Of a stretch of DNA of 64,000 nt, positions 42,597 through 53,640 are shown in pieces (within the stretch, counting starts at the first letter, position 1; each line of letters starts with the position of its first letter). The notes under the pieces were generated by a model. That model did no database searches, was not told where the DNA came from, and worked only from the letters and a program-made list of their open reading frames with translations. The stretch is from Apoderus coryli (taxonomy: Eukaryota > Arthropoda > Insecta > Coleoptera > Attelabidae), in contig OU452210.1 of NCBI GenBank assembly GCA_911728435.2, positions 310,001-374,000 on the forward strand. Direction: 5' to 3'. The position numbers and the translations under genes are program-made.

Positions 42597-43260
42597 TAGG
42601 AGTATCATCCTTACTTACAATCTTAATAATTTTCAGATTTGTCAATTTTAACCTAGTTATACACACACATCTCTACCATGATACTTTTCGAACACAAAAA
42701 ACGACATGTAAATAAAATAAAAAAAGACACACACATTTAAAATATTAGTCGATGTATTATGATAAAAACTAACAAGATACAGTTTATACGATTTTTTTGA
42801 GCTACTTATTAAAATGAGCAAAGTTTGTTTTCTCATACTAAATTCATATTATGTTATATTTTTAAGATGTGTCTGAAGACGGGCGCTAGCTGGCGCTTGA
42901 CATGACTCACATAATAAATCTGTGCGAAAAAAAGGCTTTATTATTTTAAAGATACCTCACAGTGACCTACTTATAACGCTAATGTAGATCTGCGTTGCGT
43001 GCATAATTAGAATAATATTTGCAATAAGACCTAAAAGACAGTAAAACTGAAAAAACAACAAGGTTAAATCATTAATTATATTAATTACTCCTTATTATTC
43101 AGTTACATATTTACTGTAAGTTTTCGTATTAAAAATTAAGCGGTAACATCATTTAACACCATCAAAATACAATAGTAAATTGTGCACAATAAATTTATAT
43201 TGTATAACAAGAAATCCCTTTGGGATTTCCCAGTCGTTGTGTGGTAGTTTTGTCTATGAA
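42597..43260. other. Non-coding AT-rich DNA
   Basis: No open frame or repeat family recognised. Confidence 0.4.
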
Positions 43261-43264
43261 AAAA

Positions 43265-43490
43265 GTCATTGAGGGTTATAAAAAAAAAGGAAAAAAAAAA
43301 TCAAGAAAAAAAATTTCAAGGAAAAAAATGTTTCTATTATTAAAAAAAAAATTTCAAAAAAAAAAAATTAAAAAAAAAAAATAATAAAAAAAAATGTTCA
43401 AAAAAAAAATTTTCAAAAAAAATTTTAAAAAAAAATAAGAAAAAAAAATTTTCAAAAAAAATAATTCAAAAATTAATTAAAAAAAAGTAT
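43265..43490. repeat. A-rich low-complexity tract
   Basis: Runs of A broken by TTTTC, AATT and GG, on one strand for over 200 bp. Possibly an expanded tail of a retroposed element. Confidence 0.85.
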
Positions 43491-43499
43491 TGCCAGAGC

Positions 43500-44125
43500 T
43501 GAAAATCTGAAAATGTTTCTATCTATTATTGAAAATAAATAGAAACATTTTTGAGTTACCCCGTAGATAACCTCTAGGAGCATGTAGTTTAACTTTCAAA
43601 GAAATCTTGAATTGAAATCTAAAGATATCAAAAAATTATTCAAAATATTACTATTTGACCTTAACAAAATAAAGAAATACATTTTTGATTCACCCTGTAT
43701 ATAAATTTGAGCTTATAGTTTAACTTTCACAGAAAACTTGAATTGAAATCTAAAGAAATCAAAAAATTCTTTAAAATATTACTTTTTTGTCCAAAATAAT
43801 GAAATACATTTTTGACTCACCCCGTATATAAATTTAAAGCCTATGCTAAAAGTTTCTCTTTCAAAGAAAATAAAAAGTCACCTATCGCTGATAAAGTTCT
43901 CTAAAAGTCTTAAATAATAAATTACATTCATAAACATTTTTGAGTGACCCCGTAGATAACCTCTAGGAGGCTATAGTTTAGCTTTCAAAAAAATCTTGAT
44001 TTGAAATCTAAAGAAATATAAAAATTATTCAAAATATTACTTTTTTGTCCTTAACAAAGTGATGAAATACATTTTTGACTCACCCCGTATATAAATTTAA
44101 GTGTATGCTAAAAATTTCTAAACAT
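43500..44125. repeat. Tandem array of ~130-bp units bearing CACCC(T/C)GTATATAAAT
   Basis: CATTTTTGA(C/T)TCACCC(T/C)GTA and its relatives recur at 43547, 43680, 43807, 43935 and 44070 (spacing 133, 127, 128, 135). Each is followed by TTTAACTTTCA- and GAAATCTAAAGAAAT-type blocks. The array appears to have grown from the end of a CACCCTG element. Confidence 0.8.
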
Positions 44126-46323
44126 TTAAAATTTATTTGATTACAATCTGGAAAATTTGTAAAATGTTGGCTAATTAATGTTTTTTTTTTTGCATCACCC
44201 TGTACATGCGCTTATTAATTAATTTTGTTATAATCTGATACATACCTAATTTAAATAATAAATCCACTTGTCAAATTCAATAACCTTATAAAATTTTATA
44301 CTAAATACCTACTATAAATATATTTGTTAGGTATTTTAAATCTGCTAGCCTAAAAATGGCTGCCTATAATATGATTATCATCATTTTATAAACCTACCAC
44401 ATCTGTCTATTTGAAAATCGTTGGTGTTAAATTAACGTTAACGTTAATAGCGGCGGACGTTAATTTTAGGACTATCTGTCTATCTATTTTGGCTTCGTTG
44501 GTTTGTCATAATTTGGCAGAATTTTTTTCTGACGTTAGTGTCACTTATTTTTGTTTGGTTGACACTTCTAGTTCACGTCATAATTTGGTTTTATTTGTGT
44601 ACATTGACAGCCTAACAGTTTTCGGCATTATTTTCATGTTTAAGATCAAATTGTTGTTAAATTGTATTGTTATAAAATGGTTATTAAAAGTATTTGTAGT
44701 AAATTTTAGTGAGAAATTGTTAATACCTAACCCAAACTGACACTATCAACAAAATAGGCGTTCAAAATGTGGACATACAGCCGTTTGTTTAAAATTTTGT
44801 CGACTATAAAGTGATCAACAACGAAGCTCTGCTCAGGCGACATAAACTAAATCATGATTTGGTGTTTAGAAATTATGAAATTTCGTTCGGTTTATTATAA
44901 TATTTTCAGTGTGTGTAGGTTATACCTATTAATATACCAATGTTTTTAAAATGTGTGTGATAAAGTCGCCCGTAGCCCAAATTTAGTTTATTAATATAGT
45001 TAAATTACCTATGCACCTAACACAAAACTCTAAAGTTTATTGTTTGTATTTGTAGTTTAAGGAATTTTAATTATTGTGTATTTTGAAATAAAAACATTCA
45101 GCAAGTAAGCGTAGTTATAGGTACGTGATTTTCTAGGTATAAGATAAATAAGTAGCAGTTTTTTATTCCTTACTTCAATTTATAATGGATACCTATTATA
45201 GGTATATGGCTACTTGTTTAATTTCGGTACAAAATCACATATCTATATTTAGTTTCATTGAAAGTTTTTAATATACCTACTACTTGGAATTTTTGTAACA
45301 AAAACAGTAATGAAAGAACTGAATCGGTACCAAAAGAAGTCATCCTATCCATAGGTTACAACTCAGGCACATATTGTTCGACTCTAACTTCATGCACTTT
45401 TTTGTTCTGTAAAAGGAACGTGCGTTTAAAATAGGTGAGTGAAAATTGCTACTCCTCGTTGTTGTGAAATGAGATTTAAAGATTAATACTTGTTCAATGC
45501 AATTTACGTTATTCTTTTTATAGGATTGTTATTAAAAATATACGAAATTGCATGTCCCATATGCTTTTCTAAGAATATATTCATGAAAATGGCTTTCAAA
45601 ATAAATCGACAAATTCCAATATAGTTGACACCTCTAGTTTCACGTCATAATTTGGTTTTGGTCAAAATGTTTTTTCTAACGCTTGTGTCAAATAGGTTAT
45701 TATTATTTTCTTTGTTTACATTCATAGCTTAAGAGTTTTCGGCATTATTTTTATGTTTAAGATCAATTTCTATCAACATGTTGTATATTGTAGTGTTAGA
45801 AAATGCTTATTCCATATAATTGTAGTCAATTTAGAAGTTGTCATTGTGTATTTGAAGTAATATTACTGAAAAAGTGATAATAACCTAAAGTGACAGTGTC
45901 ATGAGAGCCGTCAGATGGGTGGATGTGATCATATTTTTCAATAACTACTGGATGATATCTCCCTCTGCGTCGCACATTTCAATTAACTGTGTAGATGTAA
46001 TTAAATGAATTAATTAAAATAGTGTGGCCGCATTAAATCCCCTTGAAAAGTGCCCGTTGGGATGCTGCAAAAAACAAATTTTCCATATAGACATACCTGC
46101 GGCTGCACCTTCGGTGCAGCTTTAAGGTAAGTCACATAGATAGCGGTCCTTTTTTTGCAGGTTTTCGACGACAAAGACAGCACTATCACAATTTATTATT
46201 ATTAATATAGGTATATAAAATAGACGGCAACGTCGTTGGAAGTGACAATGTTTCTCTATGAATAGTGGTAAAAATATATATGGAAGTGACTACGTACCCC
46301 CTGTCCATATTAAGGTATATATA
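44126..46323. other. Non-coding DNA with a diverged direct repeat
   Basis: GTTGACAC(T/C)TCTAG... to TTTTCGGCATTATTTT appears at 44569-44650 and again at 45625-45760. A perfect 8-bp hairpin GCTGCACC-TTC-GGTGCAGC sits at 46102-46120. The 109-residue frame at 44411-44740 lacks any recognisable domain. No gene is supported. Confidence 0.45.
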
Positions 46324-46572
46324 AGTTATATGGACGTTTTCCCATAGATACCGTCAACACAGCACTTCCTGTATAAGATGTACCGTGTGATCTGCAATGT
46401 CAACATTTATATCCTACTTTACTTTATAATTCATTTTTATTATTTTAATAAGTCTGTATTTAGCTTCCGAAGTAATAACATTAAGTTTATTATATTTGTA
46501 GTTGTAATTTTTTTCTAAGTTTTAAAAAATAAATTTTTTAAAAACATTAAACCAGCAAACGGCAGTTTAATT
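46324..46572 (+). repeat. Errantivirus 5' LTR
   Basis: Starts AGTTATATGGACGTTTTCCC and ends GCAGTTTAATT. It differs from the 3' LTR near the end (AATAAATTT versus AATAATTTT; AAACCAGC versus AAAGCAGC). Confidence 0.95.
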
Positions 46573-46589
46573 GGCGCAGTCGGTAGGAT
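46572..46589 (+). promoter_or_regulatory. Primer-binding site, tRNA-Ser type
   Basis: TGGCGCAGTCGGTAGGAT directly follows the LTR, overlapping its last T by one base. This is the tRNA-Ser-complementary site of the 17.6/297 group. Confidence 0.9.
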
Positions 46590-46787
46590 AGTCAAACGGT
46601 TTTAACGAATATAAAATCGGTTCGTTTTAACGTTTTATTGACTATCAATAAAAGATCGAAATTTTGGTGCACATCGCGCGTATTCAAAAATCGGTCTAAA
46701 GTGTTGTCCAGCTAAGTGAAAGGGATAGTAACTTGGCGAGAAGAGTTCCTGAAAGCATATCAGAGTCACTCATCGCAGGACATACAA

Positions 46788-46813
46788 ATGCTGTTGGTTT
46801 TACTCATGTAAGT
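46788..46813 (+). promoter_or_regulatory. Candidate env leader exon end and splice donor
   Basis: An ATG at 46788 opens a short hydrophobic stretch that meets a consensus donor GTAAGT at 46808-46813, upstream of the gag start. The phase (20 coding bases) fits the acceptor at 51742-51743 in the env frame. Confidence 0.65.
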
Positions 46814-46820
46814 ACATTTT

Positions 46821-48065
46821 ATGTCTTATAGAGGTAGAAAAAATTCTTTTGACAATTCGGATTCTGAATCGGATTTCACAAATAAAAATATTTTTAAATC
46901 TAGATCTCGAAGTAGATCTCCAATTTTAAAAGAAAAAGTTAATATAGAATCCAGTTTAAATACAACAAATATGGCAAATCCACAAATTCCTATTTTAAAA
47001 CAAGAATATTTAAATATGATTCCCGAATTTCACGGAGAATCAGAATTATTACATAGATTTTTAGAAATAAGTCAAAAACTTGTAAATAAATTTTATAATA
47101 CTGTAGATCTAAATGACTTCCAGAATGAATATCTGATGTCTAGCATCCTCGTTAAAATTAAAGGAGAAGCTGCAATTAACATTTCATCATGTGTAATATC
47201 TAACTTTACTGATTTAAAAACAGCCCTAATAAATGCTTATTCAGACAAAAGAGATATTTATACGTTAAATATAGAAATGTGTGAATGCAAGCAAAATATA
47301 AATGAAACTGCATATAATTTTTATAGTAGAATACAACATTTATTAAATTTACAAATCTCGTACATCAGCACACATAGTTCAGACGCTGAAAAAATAACTT
47401 TAATACAGTTTAATAGAAATCTAGCTTTACGTGTATTACTTAAAGGATTAAAGGAACCATTAGGATCTTTAATGCGTACCAAAAACCCAACTGATTTAAA
47501 TGCTGCTTTACATATGTTAACTAATGATTTTCATCTTAATCAAATACAAGGTAAGCCACAAAATAACTCTCAACCGATCAAACCAAATTTTAATAAATTC
47601 AACGTTCAACAGGCTAAACCAAATTTTGTATTGAATAAACCCAAAATAACACCAAATTTACAGCTGACTAACTTTCCTCATAGTAGTTATCAACCACCTA
47701 GACAAAATAATTTCCAACCTAGACCACCTATTCAACAACAAAATGTGTTTAGAAGCAATACCAATCAGAATTTACCAAAACCAACCCCAATGAGTATTTC
47801 AACAAGAAACACTTTCCAACCTAATCGTAATACTAACAATTATTTCAAAAACACTCATCCAAGTAAACCCAATTTCATATCTGAAGAACTATTTAATATC
47901 GAAAACGAACCAGATATAGACACAACAAATATTGAATATAATGATGAATATGATTTTGAAAATTCTTATCTTGGTGAACAAAATCAGTTTTTTCAAGTAC
48001 CAGCCTCGGAACAGGAAATGATAGAACAACTGGAGATAACAGAGATAAAAGACGAAACCCAATAG
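46821..48065 (+). CDS. gag: Errantivirus gag
   Basis: 414 residues from MSYRGRKNSFDN. A Ser/Arg-rich start (SRSRSRSP) is followed by a capsid-like helical region (IPEFHGESELLHRFLEISQK; GEAAINISSC; FNRNLALRVLLKGLKEPLGS). A long Asn/Gln/Pro-rich tail and an acidic end follow. There is no CCHC knuckle, as is usual in errantiviruses, where basic regions bind RNA instead. It builds the particle. The stop at 48063-48065 overlaps the pol frame (-1), so pol is expected through ribosomal frameshifting. Confidence 0.9.
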   Translation: MSYRGRKNSFDNSDSESDFTNKNIFKSRSRSRSPILKEKVNIESSLNTTNMANPQIPILKQEYLNMIPEFHGESELLHRFLEISQKLVNKFYNTVDLNDFQNEYLMSSILVKIKGEAAINISSCVISNFTDLKTALINAYSDKRDIYTLNIEMCECKQNINETAYNFYSRIQHLLNLQISYISTHSSDAEKITLIQFNRNLALRVLLKGLKEPLGSLMRTKNPTDLNAALHMLTNDFHLNQIQGKPQNNSQPIKPNFNKFNVQQAKPNFVLNKPKITPNLQLTNFPHSSYQPPRQNNFQPRPPIQQQNVFRSNTNQNLPKPTPMSISTRNTFQPNRNTNNYFKNTHPSKPNFISEELFNIENEPDIDTTNIEYNDEYDFENSYLGEQNQFFQVPASEQEMIEQLEITEIKDETQ

Positions 48066-48076
48066 AAATCGAATTA

Positions 48077-51000
48077 ATGAATTTAAACTATAATGAAAGC
48101 AAACTTCCTTTTATTCATTTTCCAGAACATAATCTCAAAGTTTTAATTGACACCGGTAGCACTAAATCTTTTATAAAACCAGAAATTGCTCATAAATTCT
48201 TCAAAAATAATATTAGAAATGATCCATTTAAAATATATAGGGCACATGGTGCTTCAATTGAAAATTTTAGCACAACTATGCCATGTTCAAAAATATTTAA
48301 TTTAGAAAATAAAACTATGAAATTTTTCTTATTTAATTTTCATAATTATTTTGATTGTTTATTAGGTATTGACAATTTACAATTATTAAATGCTAATATT
48401 AATTTAAATACAAAATTTATAGAAACACCTTACACTAAGATCAAACTTAATTTTCATGACTCTCTTAATTCCTCGTTTTTAATAGAATCTAGATGTGAAA
48501 AAGTGATAAAATTAAAAGTTAAAAATATTAAAGAAGGCGATGCAATAATTCCATATCAAAAATTAGGAGAACATCTCGAAATTCCACAATGTCTTTCTAA
48601 AGTAAATAATAACGAAATCATCTGTACAATTTTAAATTCATCTGAAACTGATAAAAAAATAACCTTCAATCAACCAATCGAAGTTATTAAATTTGAAGAA
48701 TATGATACTGCATCTTATGGTAACCTTAATAATAATTACACAGAAAAATTCAATTTTGATCTCTCTAAAATACGAACAGAACATATGAATCAAGAAGAAC
48801 ACAATGCTATAATAAAATTAATAAAAGAATATTCTGATATTTTTCACATAGACGGCAATCAACTCACATTTACAAATAAAATAAAACACAGAATTAAAAC
48901 TATTGACGAAATCCCTGTTTACACTAAATCTTATCGTTACCCCGAAGTACATAAGAAAGAAGTACAAAAACAAATTCAATCAATGCTTGAACAAAATATT
49001 ATTAGGCCCTCAAACTCTCCATGGTCCTCACCAATATGGGTAGTACCAAAAAAATTAGACGCATCAGGTCAAAGAAAATGGCGTATCGTTGTCGTTTACA
49101 GAAAACTTAATGAAAAAACAATAGGAGACCGTTATCCACTACCTAATATTACAGATTTGTTAGATAAACTAGGACGCTGTCAATATTTCACAACTCTCGA
49201 TTTAGCCTCTGGATTTCACCAAATTGAAATGGCAGAAGATGATGTTGAAAAAACGGCTTTTAATACTGAAAATGGTCATTATGAATTTCTCCGTATGCCC
49301 TTTGGCTTACGTAATGCACCAGCGACATTTCAACGCATAATGGAAAACATTCTTCGTGGTATACAAAATGAAAAATGTTTGGTCTATCTCGATGATATTA
49401 TTATCTTTTCCACTAGTCTACAAGAACATATTATTCGATTAAAAGAAGTATTTGAACGTTTAAGACAGGCAAATTTCAAAATTCAACTCGATAAATCGGA
49501 ATTTTTAAGGAAAGAAGTTAATTATTTAGGACACATTGTAACTCCTGAAGGCGTGAAACCAAACCCAGATAAAATAAAAGCTATTCAAAATTACCCTATT
49601 CCCAAAAACACTAAACAAATCAAAGGATTTCTCGGACTTTTAGGCTATTATAGGAAATTTATAAAAGACTTTGCAAAATTAACTAAACCTTTAACCATAC
49701 GACTAAAGAAAGATGCAACTATTAATGTCAAAGACCCAGACTACATCAGCTGTTTTAACTTGTGTAAAAACTTATTAATAAATGAACCACTATTACAGTA
49801 TCCTAATTTCTCAGAACCATTTATATTAACAACAGATGCTAGTAACTTTGCAATAGGAGCTATATTATCACAAGGTAAGATAGGTCAAGATCTTCCAGTG
49901 GCGTACGCAAGTAGAACACTAAACGAATCGGAAATTAATTATTCTACAATAGAAAAAGAATTACTTGCTATTGTATGGGCAACGAAGTATTTTCGACCAT
50001 ATCTCTTTGGACGAAAATTTAAGATTGTAACTGACCACAAACCATTACAATGGTTATTCTCTTTAAAAGAACCCAACTCAAAGTTAGTTAGATGGCGGCT
50101 TAAATTAGAAGAATATGAGTATGAAATAATTTATAAAAAAGGTTCTTTAAACAAAAACGCTGACGCACTTTCGCGAATAGAATTAAATGCTAATGAAACA
50201 GAACCTAGTACTTCAAAATTACCGATACATGATTATATTGATCAGTTTAATGAATCTTTAGATAACAACCATAATCCCAATCCATCTGTTATAGTTAACC
50301 CAGGTGATCTGGATAATATTGAAAATACTGACGAAGATGACGAAACTATTCACTCGAATCATGAAAATCCAACTTTAAACATTCCAATTTCAGATTGTCC
50401 CGTAAATTATGGAAAAAATCAAATCATTATATCATTAGTAGATTATGCACCTGCAGAACCTAGTATTATTAAACTCCATAAAACAAGGCAACGCATAACT
50501 GTTCAGTTTTCCAAAAATAATTTTAAAGAAGATGTAATAAAATTTGTAAAAGAACGAATAGTACCAAAAGTTAAATATTATTTATTTTTTGAAGACCCAA
50601 TTTATGAAGATTTCTGTAATATACTACAAACTTATTTTAAAAATTCTCAAATACAAATGGTCAAATGTAATAGGAAGTTAATTGATGTTTTAAGTGACGA
50701 CGAAATTTTTGAAATTATTCAAATGACCCACGAAGGTAAAACAAATCATCGCGGTATCGATGAAACTGAAAAACGTATAAAAACACTTTATTATTGGCCA
50801 AATATACAAAAATCCATTCAAACATACATTAATAATTGCGAGCCCTGTCAAATAACAAAATATGATCGTAACCCACTTAAATTAGAATTAAATATTACAC
50901 CCACTGCAACAAGACCCTTTCAAATTCTACACATGGATACCAAGTCCGTCGAAAATGTCAAATTTCTCACAATTATTGATTCTTTTTCTAAATATGCACA

Positions 51001-51775
51001 AGCTTATAAACTAAACTCTCTGCAAAGTATAGAAGTTGCAAATAATTTAATCAGATATTTCACACATCATTGCATTCCGGAACAAATAATTTCAGATAAT
51101 GGAGGTGAATTCAAAAATTCTATTATACAGGAATTACTAAAACTACATAAAATTAAATTACATTTTATTAGTTCTCAACATCCTCAATCCAACGGATTAT
51201 TAGAACGCTTTCACAGCACATTAGTCGAGCATATTAGATTACTAAATAACCAAGATCAATACAAATCAGAGTCTACAGAAATTAAAGTTCTTTACGCAAT
51301 ATTAGCTTATAATAACACTATTCACTCAGTTACCAATTTAAAACCACATGAAATTATATCAGGACACCTAGGCATAGAATCACCCTTAAGTATTGAAATC
51401 GATAATCAAATCTTAAATAATTATATTAATCGTCATAAAGAAAAAGTAAAAATACTATATCAAAAAATTAATGAAGATATTCAAAAGAAAAAAGAAGCTG
51501 TAGTCAGGAAAGTAAATGAAAATAGGGAAAATCTTCCAGAAATACCCACTAAAGTATATGTTACCAACAAACAAAAACAAAGCAAAACTAAAAATAAATA
51601 TAAACCTGAAACAATTGCTAGTACGAATGAAAATTTAAAAACTGCAAAAATTATACCAACTCATGCTAACACTCAAGAAAAAATTCATCTTTCAAATATT
51701 AAACGACCTAAGAAAAAACCTTATAAATTTAAATTAATTTCAGGTTCGTCTCCCTCACACAAGGGACAGAAATAA
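48077..51775 (+). CDS. pol: Errantivirus pol: protease, reverse transcriptase, RNase H, integrase
   Basis: 1232 residues from the first Met; the frame is open further upstream and overlaps gag, so the true product is probably a Gag-Pol fusion. Protease: LIDTGSTKSFI (~25). RT: WSSPIWVVPKK, LDLASGFHQIEM (motif A Asp), FGLRNAPATFQR, and YLDDIIIF (~436). RNase H: TTDASNFAIGAI, EKELLAIVWA, TDHKPLQWL. Integrase: H-H-C-C finger (THEGKTNHRGI ... NNCEPCQ) and a catalytic triad in HMDTKS, SDNGGEF and LLERFH. One odd residue: the conserved Asp of VDYRKLN is Val at about residue 340 (codon 49094-49096). Confidence 0.93.
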   Translation: MNLNYNESKLPFIHFPEHNLKVLIDTGSTKSFIKPEIAHKFFKNNIRNDPFKIYRAHGASIENFSTTMPCSKIFNLENKTMKFFLFNFHNYFDCLLGIDNLQLLNANINLNTKFIETPYTKIKLNFHDSLNSSFLIESRCEKVIKLKVKNIKEGDAIIPYQKLGEHLEIPQCLSKVNNNEIICTILNSSETDKKITFNQPIEVIKFEEYDTASYGNLNNNYTEKFNFDLSKIRTEHMNQEEHNAIIKLIKEYSDIFHIDGNQLTFTNKIKHRIKTIDEIPVYTKSYRYPEVHKKEVQKQIQSMLEQNIIRPSNSPWSSPIWVVPKKLDASGQRKWRIVVVYRKLNEKTIGDRYPLPNITDLLDKLGRCQYFTTLDLASGFHQIEMAEDDVEKTAFNTENGHYEFLRMPFGLRNAPATFQRIMENILRGIQNEKCLVYLDDIIIFSTSLQEHIIRLKEVFERLRQANFKIQLDKSEFLRKEVNYLGHIVTPEGVKPNPDKIKAIQNYPIPKNTKQIKGFLGLLGYYRKFIKDFAKLTKPLTIRLKKDATINVKDPDYISCFNLCKNLLINEPLLQYPNFSEPFILTTDASNFAIGAILSQGKIGQDLPVAYASRTLNESEINYSTIEKELLAIVWATKYFRPYLFGRKFKIVTDHKPLQWLFSLKEPNSKLVRWRLKLEEYEYEIIYKKGSLNKNADALSRIELNANETEPSTSKLPIHDYIDQFNESLDNNHNPNPSVIVNPGDLDNIENTDEDDETIHSNHENPTLNIPISDCPVNYGKNQIIISLVDYAPAEPSIIKLHKTRQRITVQFSKNNFKEDVIKFVKERIVPKVKYYLFFEDPIYEDFCNILQTYFKNSQIQMVKCNRKLIDVLSDDEIFEIIQMTHEGKTNHRGIDETEKRIKTLYYWPNIQKSIQTYINNCEPCQITKYDRNPLKLELNITPTATRPFQILHMDTKSVENVKFLTIIDSFSKYAQAYKLNSLQSIEVANNLIRYFTHHCIPEQIISDNGGEFKNSIIQELLKLHKIKLHFISSQHPQSNGLLERFHSTLVEHIRLLNNQDQYKSESTEIKVLYAILAYNNTIHSVTNLKPHEIISGHLGIESPLSIEIDNQILNNYINRHKEKVKILYQKINEDIQKKKEAVVRKVNENRENLPEIPTKVYVTNKQKQSKTKNKYKPETIASTNENLKTAKIIPTHANTQEKIHLSNIKRPKKKPYKFKLISGSSPSHKGQK
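51732..51743 (+). promoter_or_regulatory. Candidate env splice acceptor
   Basis: AATTAATTTCAG at the end of pol, with AG at 51742-51743. The env frame is open from the next base. Position and phase fit the donor at 46808. Confidence 0.6.
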
Positions 51776-53382
51776 TCAACATAACACAAAATCTAGGAAT
51801 ACTACCAATATACCTTGGCCCTGCAAAACTCCAAAAAAGTGAACACACATTTGTCCATTATTATAACTTAGAACCCTTATATCTGCAATTTGATAACTTA
51901 AATAAGCAATTTGATAATCTTTACGCCGAATCTCATAACAGTAGTTTGTATAATAACGATTTAGTAAATTATTATATATTATAGTATATTAGTTATATTC
52001 AACAAACAATCAATAGTAAAATACGAAATTTTAAGATTCATAAGAAAAGACTTTCAAAAAGAGGTTTAATAAATGGTATTGGTTCAATTGTAAAAAGTAT
52101 AACAGGAAACTTGGATGCATCTGATGGCGAAAGAATTAATAGAATTTTAGAACATTTGAAAAATAACGAGAATAACATAAATAACCAACTAAATCAACAA
52201 TACTCAGTAAATTACAGAATGATGCAAAGTTTTAACTTCACATTACGAGATATTCAACATAATGAAAATGTTTTGAAATCAAAAATAATAGAAATTAATC
52301 AAATGATCAAACAGGGTGCTAAATATCAACATATTTTATATATGAAAGAATTGTATAATCAATTAATAATAATTTATAACGCTGTACTTAATATGTTACA
52401 AGACATAGAAAATTCCATATCTTTTTGCCGACTGGGTACATTACACCCAAGTATAATAAACTCTAGAGACTTATTTCTTGAAATCCAAAAGATCTCATTA
52501 CACTATCATGACGTATTACCATACGAGGTAAAATACGAAAACATTTTAGATTTCGAGTCTGTTCTAAAACTCAATTGTAAAATACATTCTAATGAAATTA
52601 TTTATTTTCTTTCACTACCAATAAATTATGAAACAAATTTTGATTTATATTATCTTTTGTCAACTCCTACTAAATACGATTCAGAATTCTTAGCAATTAT
52701 TCCCGAAAACAAATATTTTTTAAAATCAATAAATGACAACAAAATACTACCTCTATCTGACAAATGTACATATGGTAAACCTTGGCATTGTCCAAGCAAG
52801 CTGCACGTTAACCGTCAAACGCCATGCGAAGAAAACATAGTTTTGCACCAAAACACAAGTTTATGCGAATTCATCCAGCTAGAAATCTCCACAAACCATG
52901 TCGAAATAGTTCCAGAAATTAACGAATACCTGGCCGTATTTCCAATGGAAGAAAAACTTGAATTCAATTGTGAAAATCATAAGGAAACGAAACTACTGAC
53001 TGGCACCTACCTAATCAAAAAGGATACTTGCAGAGTTTTCTTTCAAAACAAGGAAATTCTTTTCGAAGAAGTTACTTATGGAAAACCAATAGTGATAGAT
53101 ATTGAAAAATTCAATATTAAGAAAAACAATATATCAAATTTAAAAATCAAACTTAAAAATTTACATTTGGAAGAAATTCCAATTAACACTTTAGTGCCAA
53201 GTGGAAATGGACCAAAAGACTATTATATACCCAGCATTTGGACACTGTTGCTCTATCTAATGATAGTTGGTGGAATAATATTTTTTATTATAAAACTTAA
53301 ATTAAAAGTTTCAAAAAGAAAGGTAGCGGAGATCAAGGTCAATGAGCCAACCATCACCCTTCCAGGGGATGCTTCATTCTAA
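51744..53382 (+). pseudogene. env: Errantivirus env (baculovirus F-like), one stop codon
   Basis: The env frame overlaps the last ~30 bases of pol and runs to 53382. A TAG at 51982-51984 interrupts the N-terminal subunit. Downstream are a furin-like basic site (RLSKR, about 52047-52061), a glycine-rich fusion-peptide-like segment right after it, long helical regions, paired cysteines (CTYGKPWHC; CEENIVLH), and a C-terminal membrane span (LLLYLMIVGGIIFFIIKL, ending about 53310) with a short basic tail. This is the layout of errantiviral Env related to baculovirus F proteins. The first in-frame Met after the stop is at 52111, inside the protein, so it is not a real start. As read, it cannot give a full glycoprotein. 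Confidence 0.85.
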
Positions 53383-53391
53383 GGGTGGAGG
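53381..53391 (+). promoter_or_regulatory. Polypurine tract
   Basis: AAGGGTGGAGG lies immediately before the 3' LTR and right after the env stop; it is the primer site for plus-strand DNA. Confidence 0.85.
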
Positions 53392-53640
53392 AGTTATATG
53401 GACGTTTTCCCATAGATACCGTCAACACAGCACTTCCTGTATAAGATGTACCGTGTGATCTGCAATGTCAACATTTATATCCTACTTTACTTTATAATTC
53501 ATTTTTATTATTTTAATAAGTCTGTATTTAGCTTCCGAAGTAATAACATTAAGTTTATTATATTTGTAGTTGTAATTTTTTTCTAAGTTTTAAAAAATAA
53601 TTTTTTTAAAAACATTAAAGCAGCAAACGGCAGTTTAATT
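53392..53640 (+). repeat. Errantivirus 3' LTR
   Basis: 249 bp, AGTTATATGG to GTTTAATT, two differences from the 5' LTR. Flanked by TATATATA, like the left flank. Confidence 0.95.

Larger units (their letters stand above)
46324..53640 (+). mobile_element. Errantivirus (Gypsy-group endogenous insect retrovirus), nearly complete
   Basis: 7317 bp: LTR, PBS, gag, pol, env, polypurine tract, LTR. The LTRs are 249 bp each with only two differences seen, so insertion is recent. The PBS type, LTR ends (AGTTAT...AATT) and insertion into a TATATA run match the 17.6/297/ZAM branch of insect errantiviruses. A TA-type short duplication is likely but blurred by the target. gag and pol are open; env has one in-frame stop. 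Confidence 0.93.

Noticed and set aside
44411..44740. 109-residue hydrophobic ORF
   Set aside because: Composition follows T-rich DNA. It overlaps a diverged non-coding repeat and shows no family motif.
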